Assembly (NCBI GenBank): GCA_029531795.1 | Contig: JAPEIS010000001.1 | Coordinates: 7,440,001 to 7,504,000, forward strand | Origin: Sclerotinia nivalis | Lineage: Eukaryota; Ascomycota; Leotiomycetes; Helotiales; Sclerotiniaceae | DNA: 64,000 bases | Direction of reading: 5' to 3' | Shown: piece by piece, positions 1-11,103 of the stretch | How the letters are laid out: every line of letters starts with the position of its first letter | Numbering within the stretch: the stretch's first letter is position 1 | Notes under the pieces: model-generated | What the model saw: only the letters and a program-made list of their open reading frames with translations | What the model was told of the DNA's origin: nothing | Databases searched by the model: none | Program-made: the position numbers and the translations under genes

Positions 1-3000
1 TTCAATTTTCCCCAAATCCAAAAGTAAAGATAAAGGTAATAGATAATAAACGCATCTATAATGAATAGATTATCTATAATGAACAAATTATCTATAAGTT
101 TCACTCTTGAGGTTATGGAATATAAAAGATAAAATGAACTGGAGTGAAAGTTGAATAGAATAGAATAAACAGAAAATAGTAGAAGAATAGTAAGACGTTT
201 TGAATCGCCAGGAAGATATTCTCGGAAGGAAGTTTTGTTCCGTGAATGAAGAGAGGAGATTACCCTTCATATCTTTATTTGATCAATACTGATGGGATAC
301 TTACTTTACCCACTTTAGATATAGGTACTTAAATCTGTCGAGTGGCTCGCTTTCTCCTATTCACTCATCCGTCTTTGCAAGCGAATTCGGAAGTAGTAAA
401 TTTGAATGGCAAACATGATTTCTTATCAAATTCAACACTGGGAGAAGATTTTGAATGTAAATGGTTATGCCTAGATGAAAATCGGCCATTAATCTACTGT
501 GATGCCATTACCATGAGCAACGGTCATTAATTCACTGTGATGCCATTCCCACGAGCTGCCATGTCAATCATTTCTTGACACTTACATTACCTTCAACCAA
601 CTAATAGTATCGTGACTTCGCCTCCTTTAGCGAAGATCGGAGTCATTCCATTTCTCAACACATCAGATGACCTTACCGAAAAGTGATCACTATGACGCCG
701 ACGCCGTACCACAACATGATATTTACAGAATATCGAGATCTCCGGTGCATATAACCCGATACAAACCCACGGTGAGATATGATGTTGTGGAACTGTAGGC
801 TCGTGATGATAAGAATATCTGTTTGGAAAGGTGCTGGTGCTGCCATTGAGATTCTCGAAGGAAACCAAATTTGTGATCACGGAAGAAGGTTGTGAGCGGG
901 GTGAGTATGTGACCTCTTAAAATCTTTGCATTGCCACATTAGGAAAAAGAACACGAGAGATGAACTAACATCTTTTGAATTCGTGGAGCATTTTGTTCAC
1001 AAAACATGAAGGCGAGAATAGGTACACGATTCTTCAGATTGAGGTAAATCAAGTTGGATGTAAGTTGGATGACTGCAAGCAGAATATAGTTTTCCCATAT
1101 ACTTTCAATGGATTGTAAAATTGGTGATAAGTTCTAGAGACGTTGTAAATTATCATGAGAAAAGCTTGCAAGTATTTCCAGCTTGCCAAGAACGGCTAAT
1201 AATGAGACCCTTGGTAATATATCGAACCGTAATATCTCATGCAGCCATACTTGCATTAGGATCGTTTCGACTTAATCTTAGTCAAGAGCTGAACTTCATG
1301 ATTTCAGAGTCCAATCATACTATGTGAATACGAATTGGCATAAACACCATAGTAGGGAATTCCGACCACGGAACTATCCAAAGTCCAGTGGCGTTACTCG
1401 ACCCAAGGTCGAGATGAGTTAACAGTGACACTTCCACAATCCAATAACCAACATTGGTGATTGAGTAATATGCAAGTAGATGGAAGAGAAAGTGACAGGA
1501 TCACAAAAACTTCATATAAATTTTGAAGGCAAGATGATAGAAATAGAGTATAGAACTTACTTGGTGCACGGCATATGAAATATCAAAGTGTTAATCGATA
1601 TGCGAGTACGAGCTGTCATATCTCAGTCCACTTCCCAAAATTCTTCATAATTCTTGATCAATACTTTTTGGATGAAAGATTTCTCGGTATGGACATATTC
1701 CGGGGCAGGCCAAAAGATACGTTCCCGACCATTCTAGTGAGCCCGAGCATCACCGCCGTAGTAGTAAATAAAAACTTATCTCATGTCATGTCATGATACC
1801 TTGAACTGGTTATGTAGTGAGTATTTATTTCAATAGGTGCATAGTACACTGTATCTTGATCTATTGGATGAGAAGCCATTGGCAGTAGAAAGAATTTGGG
1901 GGAACGTAGTACGAAAGCATTCACCTCCTCATTTGCATGGGAGCATCCTGAAGAATTCGAATGCATTCGTGCGATGCGGTATCACTGAGTGTCACTACCT
2001 CATCAGCTAGTAGAGTCGCGGTGAAAGAATTGATATTGGGGGAAATGTAGTGAAGTTTCGGGTAAGAATATCTAGAATATTCGATGGCTATCACAAAAGA
2101 AGGAAGAAGGTAAAAACATGAAGATAAATGGAAGTTTCTAGCCAAGCGAGAGGGGTGTCCGCATAATAGATTGGAGAGATTACCATTTGTCGATCTGTGC
2201 GCATATCAATTTATCAAATGCGCTAAGTTGATGTAGTTGGGCCCTGTAAAAGCGGTTTCGGATGGGTCTTTTAGATTTGCCCCATTAAATTTTAGTACTG
2301 GGGTACACCGTTCTCGGTAGTCTCCCCACCTACCTTGGAAGGAACGGTGGAACAAAAAGTATTTTCTTATCTTCACTCAAAACAATAAAAAATAACCTTG
2401 ATTTCTCAGACCTCATCCTTGCCTGCATGATATGGGTGGGTACCAGTACGACTATAATTTCTATAATTCTATTAAAAGGGCCCCCCACAATAGCCAAAAT
2501 ATTGGCTTGGTGGTTGCTTGTTGTGCATTGGCGGTATATCAAATTATTGGCCGTAACCTTTTATATTGATCTTTCATTGTTTTCTTGATCTACAAAGTGG
2601 GTGGCCTTAATCAGCCAAATTGCAGAGCCGCGGAATCAACATCCGAAAACAATACGCTCCCAGAATTTCAAGGCTAAGGATAAACGAGGTACATTATCTC
2701 TGCATGCATGTCGGTAAGGTACCGGGTCAATTAGGTAGGGGAAAAGATTTTCCTGCATGTGCTTCTTAAGATGCTCAGTGCGGACGGAAGCTTGAGCGCA
2801 AACAGAAAGGAAGTCGTCGAACGTATAGAGTGAATACTTCCTTCCCCCCTTCCATTACACTTGGCTTTCCAACATTTATTCTATCTCTGAATCATCTGCC
2901 CTTCCGTTTCCGCAAATTCAACAAATTTCACATCACCTAGAATCCTAACACTATCGTCTTCACCTATTTGCGTCTTACTTTCTAGTTCCCTCAGTCTTCT

Positions 3001-3150
3001 CACTCTTTTCCTATCCGTCTTCTAGGACGTCGATAGGAAAGTTTTTACAATTCTCAGATTGAACTTCTTTCTATATTATACATCCGTCAACTGATATATC
3101 AATCTTTTTCATCGCCGAGAGCCAGAAGAGTCATATCTGGCTCACGAGCA
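1..3150. other. Gene-free AT-rich left flank
   Basis: I see no convincing gene here. The open frames are short, lack family-like composition and do not link into spliced models. The first 100 bases carry a degenerate repeat of an ATTATCTATAA-type word. The last 300 bases before the MFS start are pyrimidine-rich, as expected for the promoter and 5' leader of that gene. Confidence 0.5.
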
Positions 3151-4955
3151 ATGCCCCGAGGAATTCGGAAATCTCATCAGGATCCCGATAAATTTCCTAC
3201 CACCCAACTCTTCTTACTTGGTAAGTTTTATTCCACATTCCATATCTGCGCCACGCATACGATCATCGCGAACAATATTAACTTCATTTTAGCTATTGTC
3301 CGTCTTGCGGAACCTGTCGCCCTCACCTCTATCTTCCCCTACGCGTGGCCACTTGTCAAGAAATTCCAAGTCGGTAGCGAAGATGATGCATCTTTCTATG
3401 CGGGACTTCTCATCTCGGCCTTTGCGCTGGCAGAGTCTATGACTGGCATGTATTGGGGAGGATTATCTGATAGAATTGGACGAAAACCCGTATTACTAGC
3501 AGGGTGTTGTGGTACAATGTTGAGTATGATAATGGTCGGGTTTGCATCAAACATATGGGTGGCGCTCCTTGGAAGAGCACTCGGAGGCTTCTTAAATGGA
3601 AACATAGGTGTTATTCAAACCATGGTTGGTGAAATGGTTACCAAGAAAGAGCATGAGCGTAAGTAGAATTCCATCTGGGTGGCCTTGTAGTCGTTTGCGA
3701 GGTGGCAAATTTTCTGGGGACATTTGAACTAATTTTCTTTTTTACAGCTCGAGCATACTCAGTCATGCCATTCGTTTGGAGCATAGGTACCATTATCGGT
3801 CCGGCGATCGGTGGCACATTCGCAGATCCTACATTGACCTTTCCCAATATCTTCTCGCCGGATGGTATTTTCAACACCTTCCCATATTTGCTTCCAAATC
3901 TGATGTGCGCCGGTTTACTTTTTATGAGTATCCTAGCCGGGTATTTCCTACTCCAAGAGACACATCCGGATATGCAACCTCGGGTTTCTCTACCAGATGA
4001 TACATACCATTCCGAGGAAACCCCATTGATGGCTACTGCAGATGCCATTAAAACTCCTGCTGTCGACTTACGCGCTGAAACCTACGGAACTTTCGAGGGT
4101 AGTGACGATAGTGAGTGGCGGAATGCATCCACCAAAGTCACTCCCCCCAAAATTTTCACCAAAAATGTTGTGGCTTTGATTATCGCATTGGGAATATTTA
4201 CATACCATTCAATGACATATGATCACTTACTTCCCATTTTCCTCGAGGATACAAAGGGTGTTGGGGAGAGCATATCCGCCATGTCTGGTGATTTCAATAC
4301 TTCTGTGATGGCTGGTGGTCTTGGTCTATCTGTTCAACAAGTCGGCGTAATTATGTCTATAAATGGCGTTATTGCATTGTTTGTTCAAGCGGTGATATTT
4401 CCTTGGGCCGCTGAATTTTTCGGCACCTATAGACTCTTCATTTTGGTTACCGTTCTACATCCCATCGCTTACCTCATGGTACCCGTTCTCGTCTATCTCC
4501 CTTCTTCGTTCTTATACATCGGCCTCTATACCGCTCTGTTCGTCCGAAATCTCCTTTCGATACTTTTATACCCTGTTCTTCTCATCCTCATCAAGGAAGC
4601 TACTCCATCTCCAAATGTTCTTGGCAAAGTCAACGGGCTCGCCGCGTCAGCAGGAGCTGCTTGCAGAACAATAGCTCCACCAGTTTCAGGATATCTGTAC
4701 GCTTTTGGTAGCAAAACAAATTTCACAGCTTTGGCTTGGATTGGAAGCGCACTTGTGGCTTCCATAGGTGCAGCTCAATGTTTTACTGTTAAGAGGACGA
4801 GAAGAGATGAGAGTGAAGAGGGAGAGGAAGAGGAAGAGGAGCAAATTCTTGGTGTCCGTAAGCGGGATAGTAAAAACAACATGGTTCCTGCAATTACGGT
4901 TATTGAGGTTGATTCCAATTCGGAAACTAGTTCGATTACGAGACAGAACGAGTGA
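3151..4955 (+). CDS. MFS transporter, DHA1/ZIFL1-like (YCR023C-like)
   Basis: This is a probable proton-coupled small-molecule exporter in a cell or vacuole membrane. Three exons, 3151-3220, 3293-3658 and 3748-4955, join in frame to 547 residues. The joins give FLLAIVRLAEPVALTSIFPY and KKEHEPRAYSVMPFVWS, both typical of this subfamily. Seen: MFS motif A (GGLSDRIGRKPVLL) after the second membrane segment, the GTIIGPAIGG segment of the fifth, a central hydrophilic loop of about 80 residues, and an acidic, poorly conserved C-terminal tail with a run of glutamates. The length and two-bundle layout fit the 12-segment DHA1 group. The substrate cannot be told. The first ATG of the open frame was taken as start because it lies just upstream of a conserved membrane segment. 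No gene neighbours it within 4 kb downstream. Confidence 0.9.
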
Positions 4956-5446
4956 GGAATGGGAAACAGAAAAATACAAAAAACGAGTGTACGAAAAGAA
5001 TGGACGGAAAAAACAAAGGGAAAAATGAATGCATGGGCGGCGTTTTCTTTTCAAAGTTCGGCATTCAGTAGGGAAAAATTGGAGTTACAACGGGAGCGAT
5101 GGAGTTTGTAAATGATAGCGTTTAGCGGGCACTGGGATGGAGTTTTTGGTCGCATTAACGTGAATATAAAGATTAAAGTATATAAGTGAGTTTATATGGG
5201 ATTTTAAACGGCGGGGAGGAATACTACCGTCAGACGGACGGAGAGAGGAAGAGTCGAGCTGGCTGATGAATTGGTTGGATAAGAAAAGAAATAATGAATA
5301 GATTATGAAATTAAATTAAAAAATTTCAAATAAACTCTTTGGGTTATCGTTCTTATATGTGTGTCTCTTACTTTACCTGTTGTGACTTGATGCCCCAGAG
5401 GTGAAAAGGAAATGTTAATGTTGAAATTGAAATTCACGTTATGATT

Positions 5447-5489
5447 GGTAACGGGTAACGGGTAAGGGGTAAGGGGTAACGGGTGACGG
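5447..5489. repeat. Heptanucleotide tandem array GGTAACG/GGTAAGG
   Basis: About six tandem copies of a 7-base unit alternate between GGTAACG and GGTAAGG, the last being GGTGACG. It is not telomeric (the usual fungal unit is TTAGGG). It lies about 500 bases beyond the MFS stop in non-coding DNA. Confidence 0.8.
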
Positions 5490-5820
5490 ATCATTTAAGC
5501 GATAGCTATGTACTCCGCACGGAGACGAATGTGTAGTCAATTTAAACTTCTAGAGGTACGCATGGATTGAGGATCGGACGTTGGAGTTTAATGTAAGTGA
5601 GTAGATGAGCTGCAGGTGGTGGAGAGGATCGTGGAGAGGATGGTGGAGATGGAGACGGAAATAGTGGAGATGGTAAGCGTCACGTCATTCGGTTAGGGGT
5701 TGCGTGATTGTGTGATTTCCTCGTTTAGTTTTTTTTGGGGGGATGGGGGATGGGGGATTAGGGGGTAAGTGAGGGGTGGAAATGGAAATGGAAGATAATA
5801 GATAGTTTGATTTATTACTC

Positions 5821-5855
5821 CTCACTCCTCACTCCTCACTCCTCACTCCTCACTC
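5821..5855. repeat. Perfect heptanucleotide array (CTCACTC)5
   Basis: Five perfect head-to-tail copies of CTCACTC, with a partial copy just upstream. This is a simple, probably length-polymorphic minisatellite in non-coding DNA. Confidence 0.9.
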
Positions 5856-8800
5856 AAAGATATCTCCCTCCCTTCCTCTATAAAACCTATTTAGCTAGCG
5901 CTTCAGCAAAACAAATTAGGAGATCACCAGGATAGATCCCAAAACACCTTAACAACATAAGAAAAAGGTAAATAGACAAATCGTAGTCTTCAATAACACG
6001 AATACTATCTCTAATCAAGCCGTAGTTAACGACACGTGAGTTTACATTCCCAGTTCCAGCTTCTTCCTGCTGAATATATATGCCACAGATCGATATTAGG
6101 CTGTGGGTAGTGGGTGATTATCATATGTAGGATATGAAATTGAAATTTGATTTTCGATTTAGTATTGAATTGAATTGAGGGTTTCATTGTAGATCTTTTT
6201 GGAGTTTGGAGTGAGGTCTTAAATTTGACATTCAAGCTGTCAATTATACTCGTATACTTGTATTGTTTAACAGTTTAGCCGTGGAGTTTTGTTTCGAATA
6301 TCATACCAAACTAATCCTCTAATCAGTGATAACCATTTTCCGTCCAACTCTAATAATGGACTTCTATTGTTATATTGTTCATTATGGAAGATAAAAGATA
6401 TTTCATTTTAGCAGACCATTACATTGAAGACACCAGGGAAGATTAGACTCTGACAACGACGAACTTCAGCAGAGTAGTCTGCCATGTATGATTGAAGGCT
6501 ATGATGTGAAACTAAAGCCATAATAGTGTCAATGAGAGGATGAATAAGGATTTACCACGAAATTACTATAGAAAACTACGATGTGATCACTTTCCCATCT
6601 CCAGAAAAAAGTAACACGGCCGATTACAATAAGCCAAGAGCGATATGGTCAAATTCCACCGCAGGACGAGTATATATATTCTGAATGTAAATGAGAAGTT
6701 TTGGCAAACAATCCATTTTGGACTTAATTAAGTATTTATATTTAGGGGAATTTGGAATGGTTTAAGCTGCTACCAAGCATTTAGCTTGGGCGCGTTTATT
6801 TGGAAGTCTAGACCATCATGAATGTGGGTGATTTGAAGAAGACCGCCGACTTTATGTGGATAGTTGGTTGATTTGTATTGATGAGTAATGGTAGTTTCTG
6901 CTGTGACTTGTGGTAGGATTCTAATTTGAAGCAAATCTCCTATAGTGTAAGCTTTAGCGAGACGTCTTTAAGGAATGTCAGTGAGGTATGTTTCTTGCTA
7001 CTTTGATAGATCCAATGATTTGGATGCTCTCTTGGAGTTTGGATGAGATTCAAGGCATGCTGTTTACGCTCAATTGAGTGACCACTTCTCTATTTTCTTG
7101 TCGTAGCTTCGTGGTGCCAGGTGAGACAAAACTCTTGCTGTGCTTTGGCACAACATCCAGAGCACCTGTTGTGATACAGCAAAGTCCTAAACAGAGCACT
7201 TGCAATACTCCAGCCCACTCGATGAATCAGTAAATCTGAAGTAAATACGAATGTGTGTCTTCTATAATTTTCCATTCAATCGAGCGAGTAGCTGAAATGA
7301 TTGTTTAAACCCTCGTGTGCCTAATAGCGCAAAGGATGCACATATTAATTATAGAGAAAGAGCAAAAGACAAGGTTTCTTTTATACTTCAGCAATGCTTC
7401 AACAGACCAATGAACTGAATCACTAAGTGGTACCAAACTGGGATTTTGCTTCAACAGATATGCATTCATTTAACAGAGGAGGCAATAGAACAGTACTTGT
7501 TGTATTTCCGCAACACCCTCGCCAAGGTAAACGCTTTAGTCGTCCATCTGGTAAAGGCAATAGTTCTTGCTATGCTCCAGCGAATCCCCTGGTAGAGGTA
7601 AACGCTTGCATACTATCAACATCCTTGACATGACATCACAGCATACCTCATACAGTCCCTCATGAAGAAAAAAAAACTATGATGTGTTCCAGGAAATGCA
7701 TGTCTCCTCTCTTAAAGTGACTTTCTGACTGATATCTTTCTAGCGGTAAAAGATTTGTCATTATCAACAACGGTAGGGTAAGTTCTTGAACAGTATCCTT
7801 CAGGTACGACGTTCTCTAAAAGGTATTCAGCATGTATCTAAGGTAAATGACTAGTTCTGGTTCAGATCGGGATGTTAATGAAGTGTTAATGAAGAACTAG
7901 GTAGTATATTTGGGGATGAACAAGGCAAAGGTGTTGAGATTGTATTTAGCATTTTGATGAGCTCGAGCTAAAACAGAGCATGCTAGCTTAGGCAAGATGC
8001 TGCTGAAGTAGTATGCAATCCTTCTGGATCCAGCAAAATCGAGCGAGAATTTGTTGGCTTAGGTAAGGTATATATCAGACATACACATAAATAGAATTAG
8101 ACAGGCATGATTTGTTGTTACACTCATCATCTAGCTTCCTACTTGTAAACTATGATATTAGACCCTTCAAATTCAAAACTTCCTGATATCGAGTATCACG
8201 CGAGATGAAATTAAAGGTATGAGGATATATTATAAATATGTATATCTCTGTCTTGCTATGTCAAGACATGCGTATAACTTTGATATTTCCAACCCCACCT
8301 CTATAAATTACTTTTCATTCCATTCTCCTTCTCCACTTTGTACTCCTTTTCCTTCCCGAAGAAAAACAAAGCCGCCACCAATACAATCTCCGAAACGATA
8401 TTTCTGAACGCCCGCAAATGTCAACAAAGAACAAAAAGACAATCTTATCCAGAAACCTAATCCACCAGACCAAAACACCGGCCTTGAAACGGTATTTCTG
8501 GATGAGGTAACTCGGTCTACCTGTCTTACGAAGCAGGAACCGTTTTGGTTACCCTCAATCATTGAAACAACCTCGATTTCATGATAAATATATCACCGCC
8601 TTGTCACAAGAGCGTTGACCTCAAACCTAATGATTTCATCTCCAATAATGCAACAAAATCCGGATCCAAGTGGGCATTCAAAATTCACTATAGCAACAAC
8701 GACAATGTTGTGTCGACTGCCACAACGCAAAACAACGATATTCGACGGATATTTCCCCTTATGGATACCGTCTCCTTCTTCCGTCCCGCTCGTCCTCTTG

Positions 8801-9144
8801 CTGCGTATCAGCGCAATATGACGAGTTGTATCTCGCATGTGTATGTAGTATAGTACATATTATGGTTTGTGTATTCAATATCAGGATTCGACGGGGAATG
8901 CTTTTAGCTACCGGTATGAAAACACTTAGGGTTTTCACCTGGATCGGGAATGAAAGTAGGAAAATGACCCAAGTCCACAGAGACATATGGCTTGAAAGCC
9001 AGGTCGTGAGACATTGTGCGGTCTCTTCTCTTGAGCTTGAGGCTTTCAGAGAATACTTTAAGGTACGCAAGGGTGAAGTACGTAAGTTTTCAAGTGGTTG
9101 CTGTATTCAAGATATGAGTTTTCCTTCGAGTGTTCAATCTTATG

Positions 9145-10386
9145 TCAATCCATAATTCCATGCCATCCAACTGCCTTTTTAAGAAACCAAAGCCCTCCAG
9201 CCTCCAGCTCCGCCAAATCTCCCCTAACAACAAATTTTGTCAATGACTCCCTATGGGCTTCCTCTACATTTTCAAACAATTTTCGAAACGTCCCATCCAA
9301 TAAATGTACTCCTCCATTGGAAAGTTGATTCGGACAATGACATCCTTCCCCTCCAATCTCTAATACTTGGAGAGTAGGTGCCAATGATATAAGAAATTCT
9401 TGGAGAGGAGCGGATTTACTTGCTACACCTTCTATGTGGAGTTTTTGAAGATGGGGAAATGTAGATTTTGATCCATCAGAGTTTGGTAGGAGATCCTCAA
9501 GAAGTGGTGTAATATCAAATTTCCGCTTGGATTGAAGGCATAGGTTCAAATTTTGCAAATTCGTAGCAGCCTTGAAACATGTGGCAATGTTCGCAAATGC
9601 TTGCAAAGAATATAAGTCATTGTGCATTTCATTATAATCTAGAACTAAGTGTAGATCTGTAAGATTGTGAAAAATTGGTTTCATAGATCCGAAAAGTGCC
9701 TTGTTCTGCGCGAAAAACTCGAATGGTAAGAAATCATGAGACAGGTTTCTGAATTCCAGATCCCCAATGCTACGGAGCAGTGAGAAGAGAATGATGGTAA
9801 AACGCTCCTTGGTTAATTCTCGACGGAGCAATCTCGTAGAAGGGATCTTCCAGATTGATGCTAGTAGAGCAAGCTCCGGTTCATCGGGCAGAGGAAAACT
9901 TGCCATAGATATGGACAGTGCAGATAAATTAGGTAGGGAACGGAAGACTTCAGATAATATATCTGGATCACACATCCAGGGGGTATATTCCTCCCTCAAG
10001 GGTTTGAGACTAGAATATCGGAACCAAGCTTCTTCGGCCGCTTCAACACGAGTTTCTGGGTCGCGAGTATATTGTAAGAAATATGTATTATGCCTTGCGT
10101 GATACTCATTGATCTCGCCAAGGTTGAGTTCGATAGATTGGATGCATGGTGAGAAGGTTGGATGGCGGCAAAGCTGGAGGAGGCGATTGAAATCAGGACG
10201 ATGTGCGAAACCGTAGAATTTGGGGAGGATGAGGTAAGGTGTACTGAGGGAGCAGAGCAATCGGCAAGTCAAACGGGTGGACTTGATGGTGGATAAGTCC
10301 ATATAAAGGATCACAAATCGTATGAGCTCAATGGGTAGTGAGGAGAAACCTGAGCAGGAAGGTGTGGGGAGGTCGATATCTGCCAT
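9145..10386 (-). CDS. F-box-like protein
   Basis: A probable substrate receptor of an SCF ubiquitin ligase. The single exon encodes 413 residues. Residues of about 14-55 resemble an F-box: SSLPIELIRFVILYMDL, then a helix with a conserved TCRLLCSLS element. The rest has scattered leucine-rich stretches such as LSALSIS, LTDLHLVL, LQNLNLCL and LQKLHIEG, suggesting a degenerate leucine-rich repeat fold for target binding, as in many Pezizomycotina F-box proteins of unknown target. The start ATG directly precedes the F-box. The gene is divergent from the small gene at 10832, with about 450 bases of shared upstream DNA. Confidence 0.8.
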   Translation of the reverse strand: MADIDLPTPSCSGFSSLPIELIRFVILYMDLSTIKSTRLTCRLLCSLSTPYLILPKFYGFAHRPDFNRLLQLCRHPTFSPCIQSIELNLGEINEYHARHNTYFLQYTRDPETRVEAAEEAWFRYSSLKPLREEYTPWMCDPDILSEVFRSLPNLSALSISMASFPLPDEPELALLASIWKIPSTRLLRRELTKERFTIILFSLLRSIGDLEFRNLSHDFLPFEFFAQNKALFGSMKPIFHNLTDLHLVLDYNEMHNDLYSLQAFANIATCFKAATNLQNLNLCLQSKRKFDITPLLEDLLPNSDGSKSTFPHLQKLHIEGVASKSAPLQEFLISLAPTLQVLEIGGEGCHCPNQLSNGGVHLLDGTFRKLFENVEEAHRESLTKFVVRGDLAELEAGGLWFLKKAVGWHGIMD

Positions 10387-10831
10387 TGCGATGTCGTGGT
10401 AGAAAGTTGATATGAAGCTTTGACAGAAGCTTTTCGAGGGTAATTGGGTTGATCAATCCTCAATCGCACAATCTAATCCATTTTAGCTGAAACTTCTCTT
10501 CTCAGTCTCGCGATAAGACTCGAATAGGAAACAATACCAATAGTGATGCTAATCAATATGAAAGGTTCATCAGATACTCAAATACAAGTATAACAGAAGT
10601 ATTACAAATATTCCCAGAATTCCCAGTCGTGGCAGATATATATGGATTTGCGGGGTGCAGGTGTAGGTGCAAGTGCGCCCTTACTGTAGTCTAATAGAAC
10701 AGGCCCCACTGTCATCGGGTCATTGGATCTGACATTTATACCCGAGAACATCCCGAGATTCCCAATTCCATGTTCACAACCCCAACTTCTAAACGACCAT
10801 CGTCGTAAACAGTTCCATGGTCTCATCGGAA
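10387..10831. promoter_or_regulatory. Shared upstream region of F-box gene and small membrane protein gene
   Basis: These 445 bases separate two divergently transcribed genes and so should hold both promoters. I see no distinctive operator or TATA element. Confidence 0.4.
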
Positions 10832-11103
10832 ATGTCACTATTATCGTATGCTTCCTTCTACATCTCTTATGGTTTCCGCACCCCCAAGTTTGTAGTCCTT
10901 GCTAACTAATATCTTTCTCAAAAATTAGATCCTTCCGCGCTCTCCCTCCTCGTACGCGCGCAATGATAGGCGCAAGCTTTATTGCTTGGGGTACAATCGG
11001 TCTCTACCTATCCGAGACAGCGGAAAAGAAGCTTGGCTTTGAACCTACTGAGCAAGATAAGGCTAAGATGCCTAAAATTACGGTTGTTGAGAAAGAGAAG
11101 TGA
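10832..11103 (+). CDS. Small conserved single-pass protein, frame broken by one base
   Basis: Exon 1 is 10832-10845 and the intron is 10846-10929 (GTATGC...TTAG). The join gives MSLLSSFRALPPRTRAMIGAS. From 10981 the reading continues one frame away as IAWGTIGLYLSETAEKKLGF and on to VVEKEK and a stop at 11101-11103. One extra T in the TT at 10979-10980 would join both halves into about 62 residues: a short basic lead, one membrane segment and a charged tail. This looks like a tiny fungal membrane (possibly mitochondrial) protein of unknown function. The join is inferred from the look of the protein and was not checked against a homologue. It could be a real null allele or a base missing from the sequence. 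Confidence 0.55.

Larger units (their letters stand above)
4956..9144. other. Long intergenic region with minisatellites
   Basis: About 4.2 kb with no gene I can support. It contains two short tandem arrays, at 5447-5489 and 5821-5855, annotated separately. Open frames on both strands between 8.2 and 9.1 kb overlap each other and have no recognisable family signature. Nothing else stands out. Confidence 0.5.

Noticed and set aside
593..880. 95-codon minus-strand open frame
   Set aside because: No recognisable family, mixed composition, no splice partners or plausible leader.
5447..5489. Telomere-like repeat
   Set aside because: The unit GGTAACG/GGTAAGG differs from TTAGGG and the array is short and internal.
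8581..9155. Overlapping open frames on both strands between 8.58 and 9.15 kb
   Set aside because: They overlap each other and show no conserved-looking motifs; I could not choose one with evidence.
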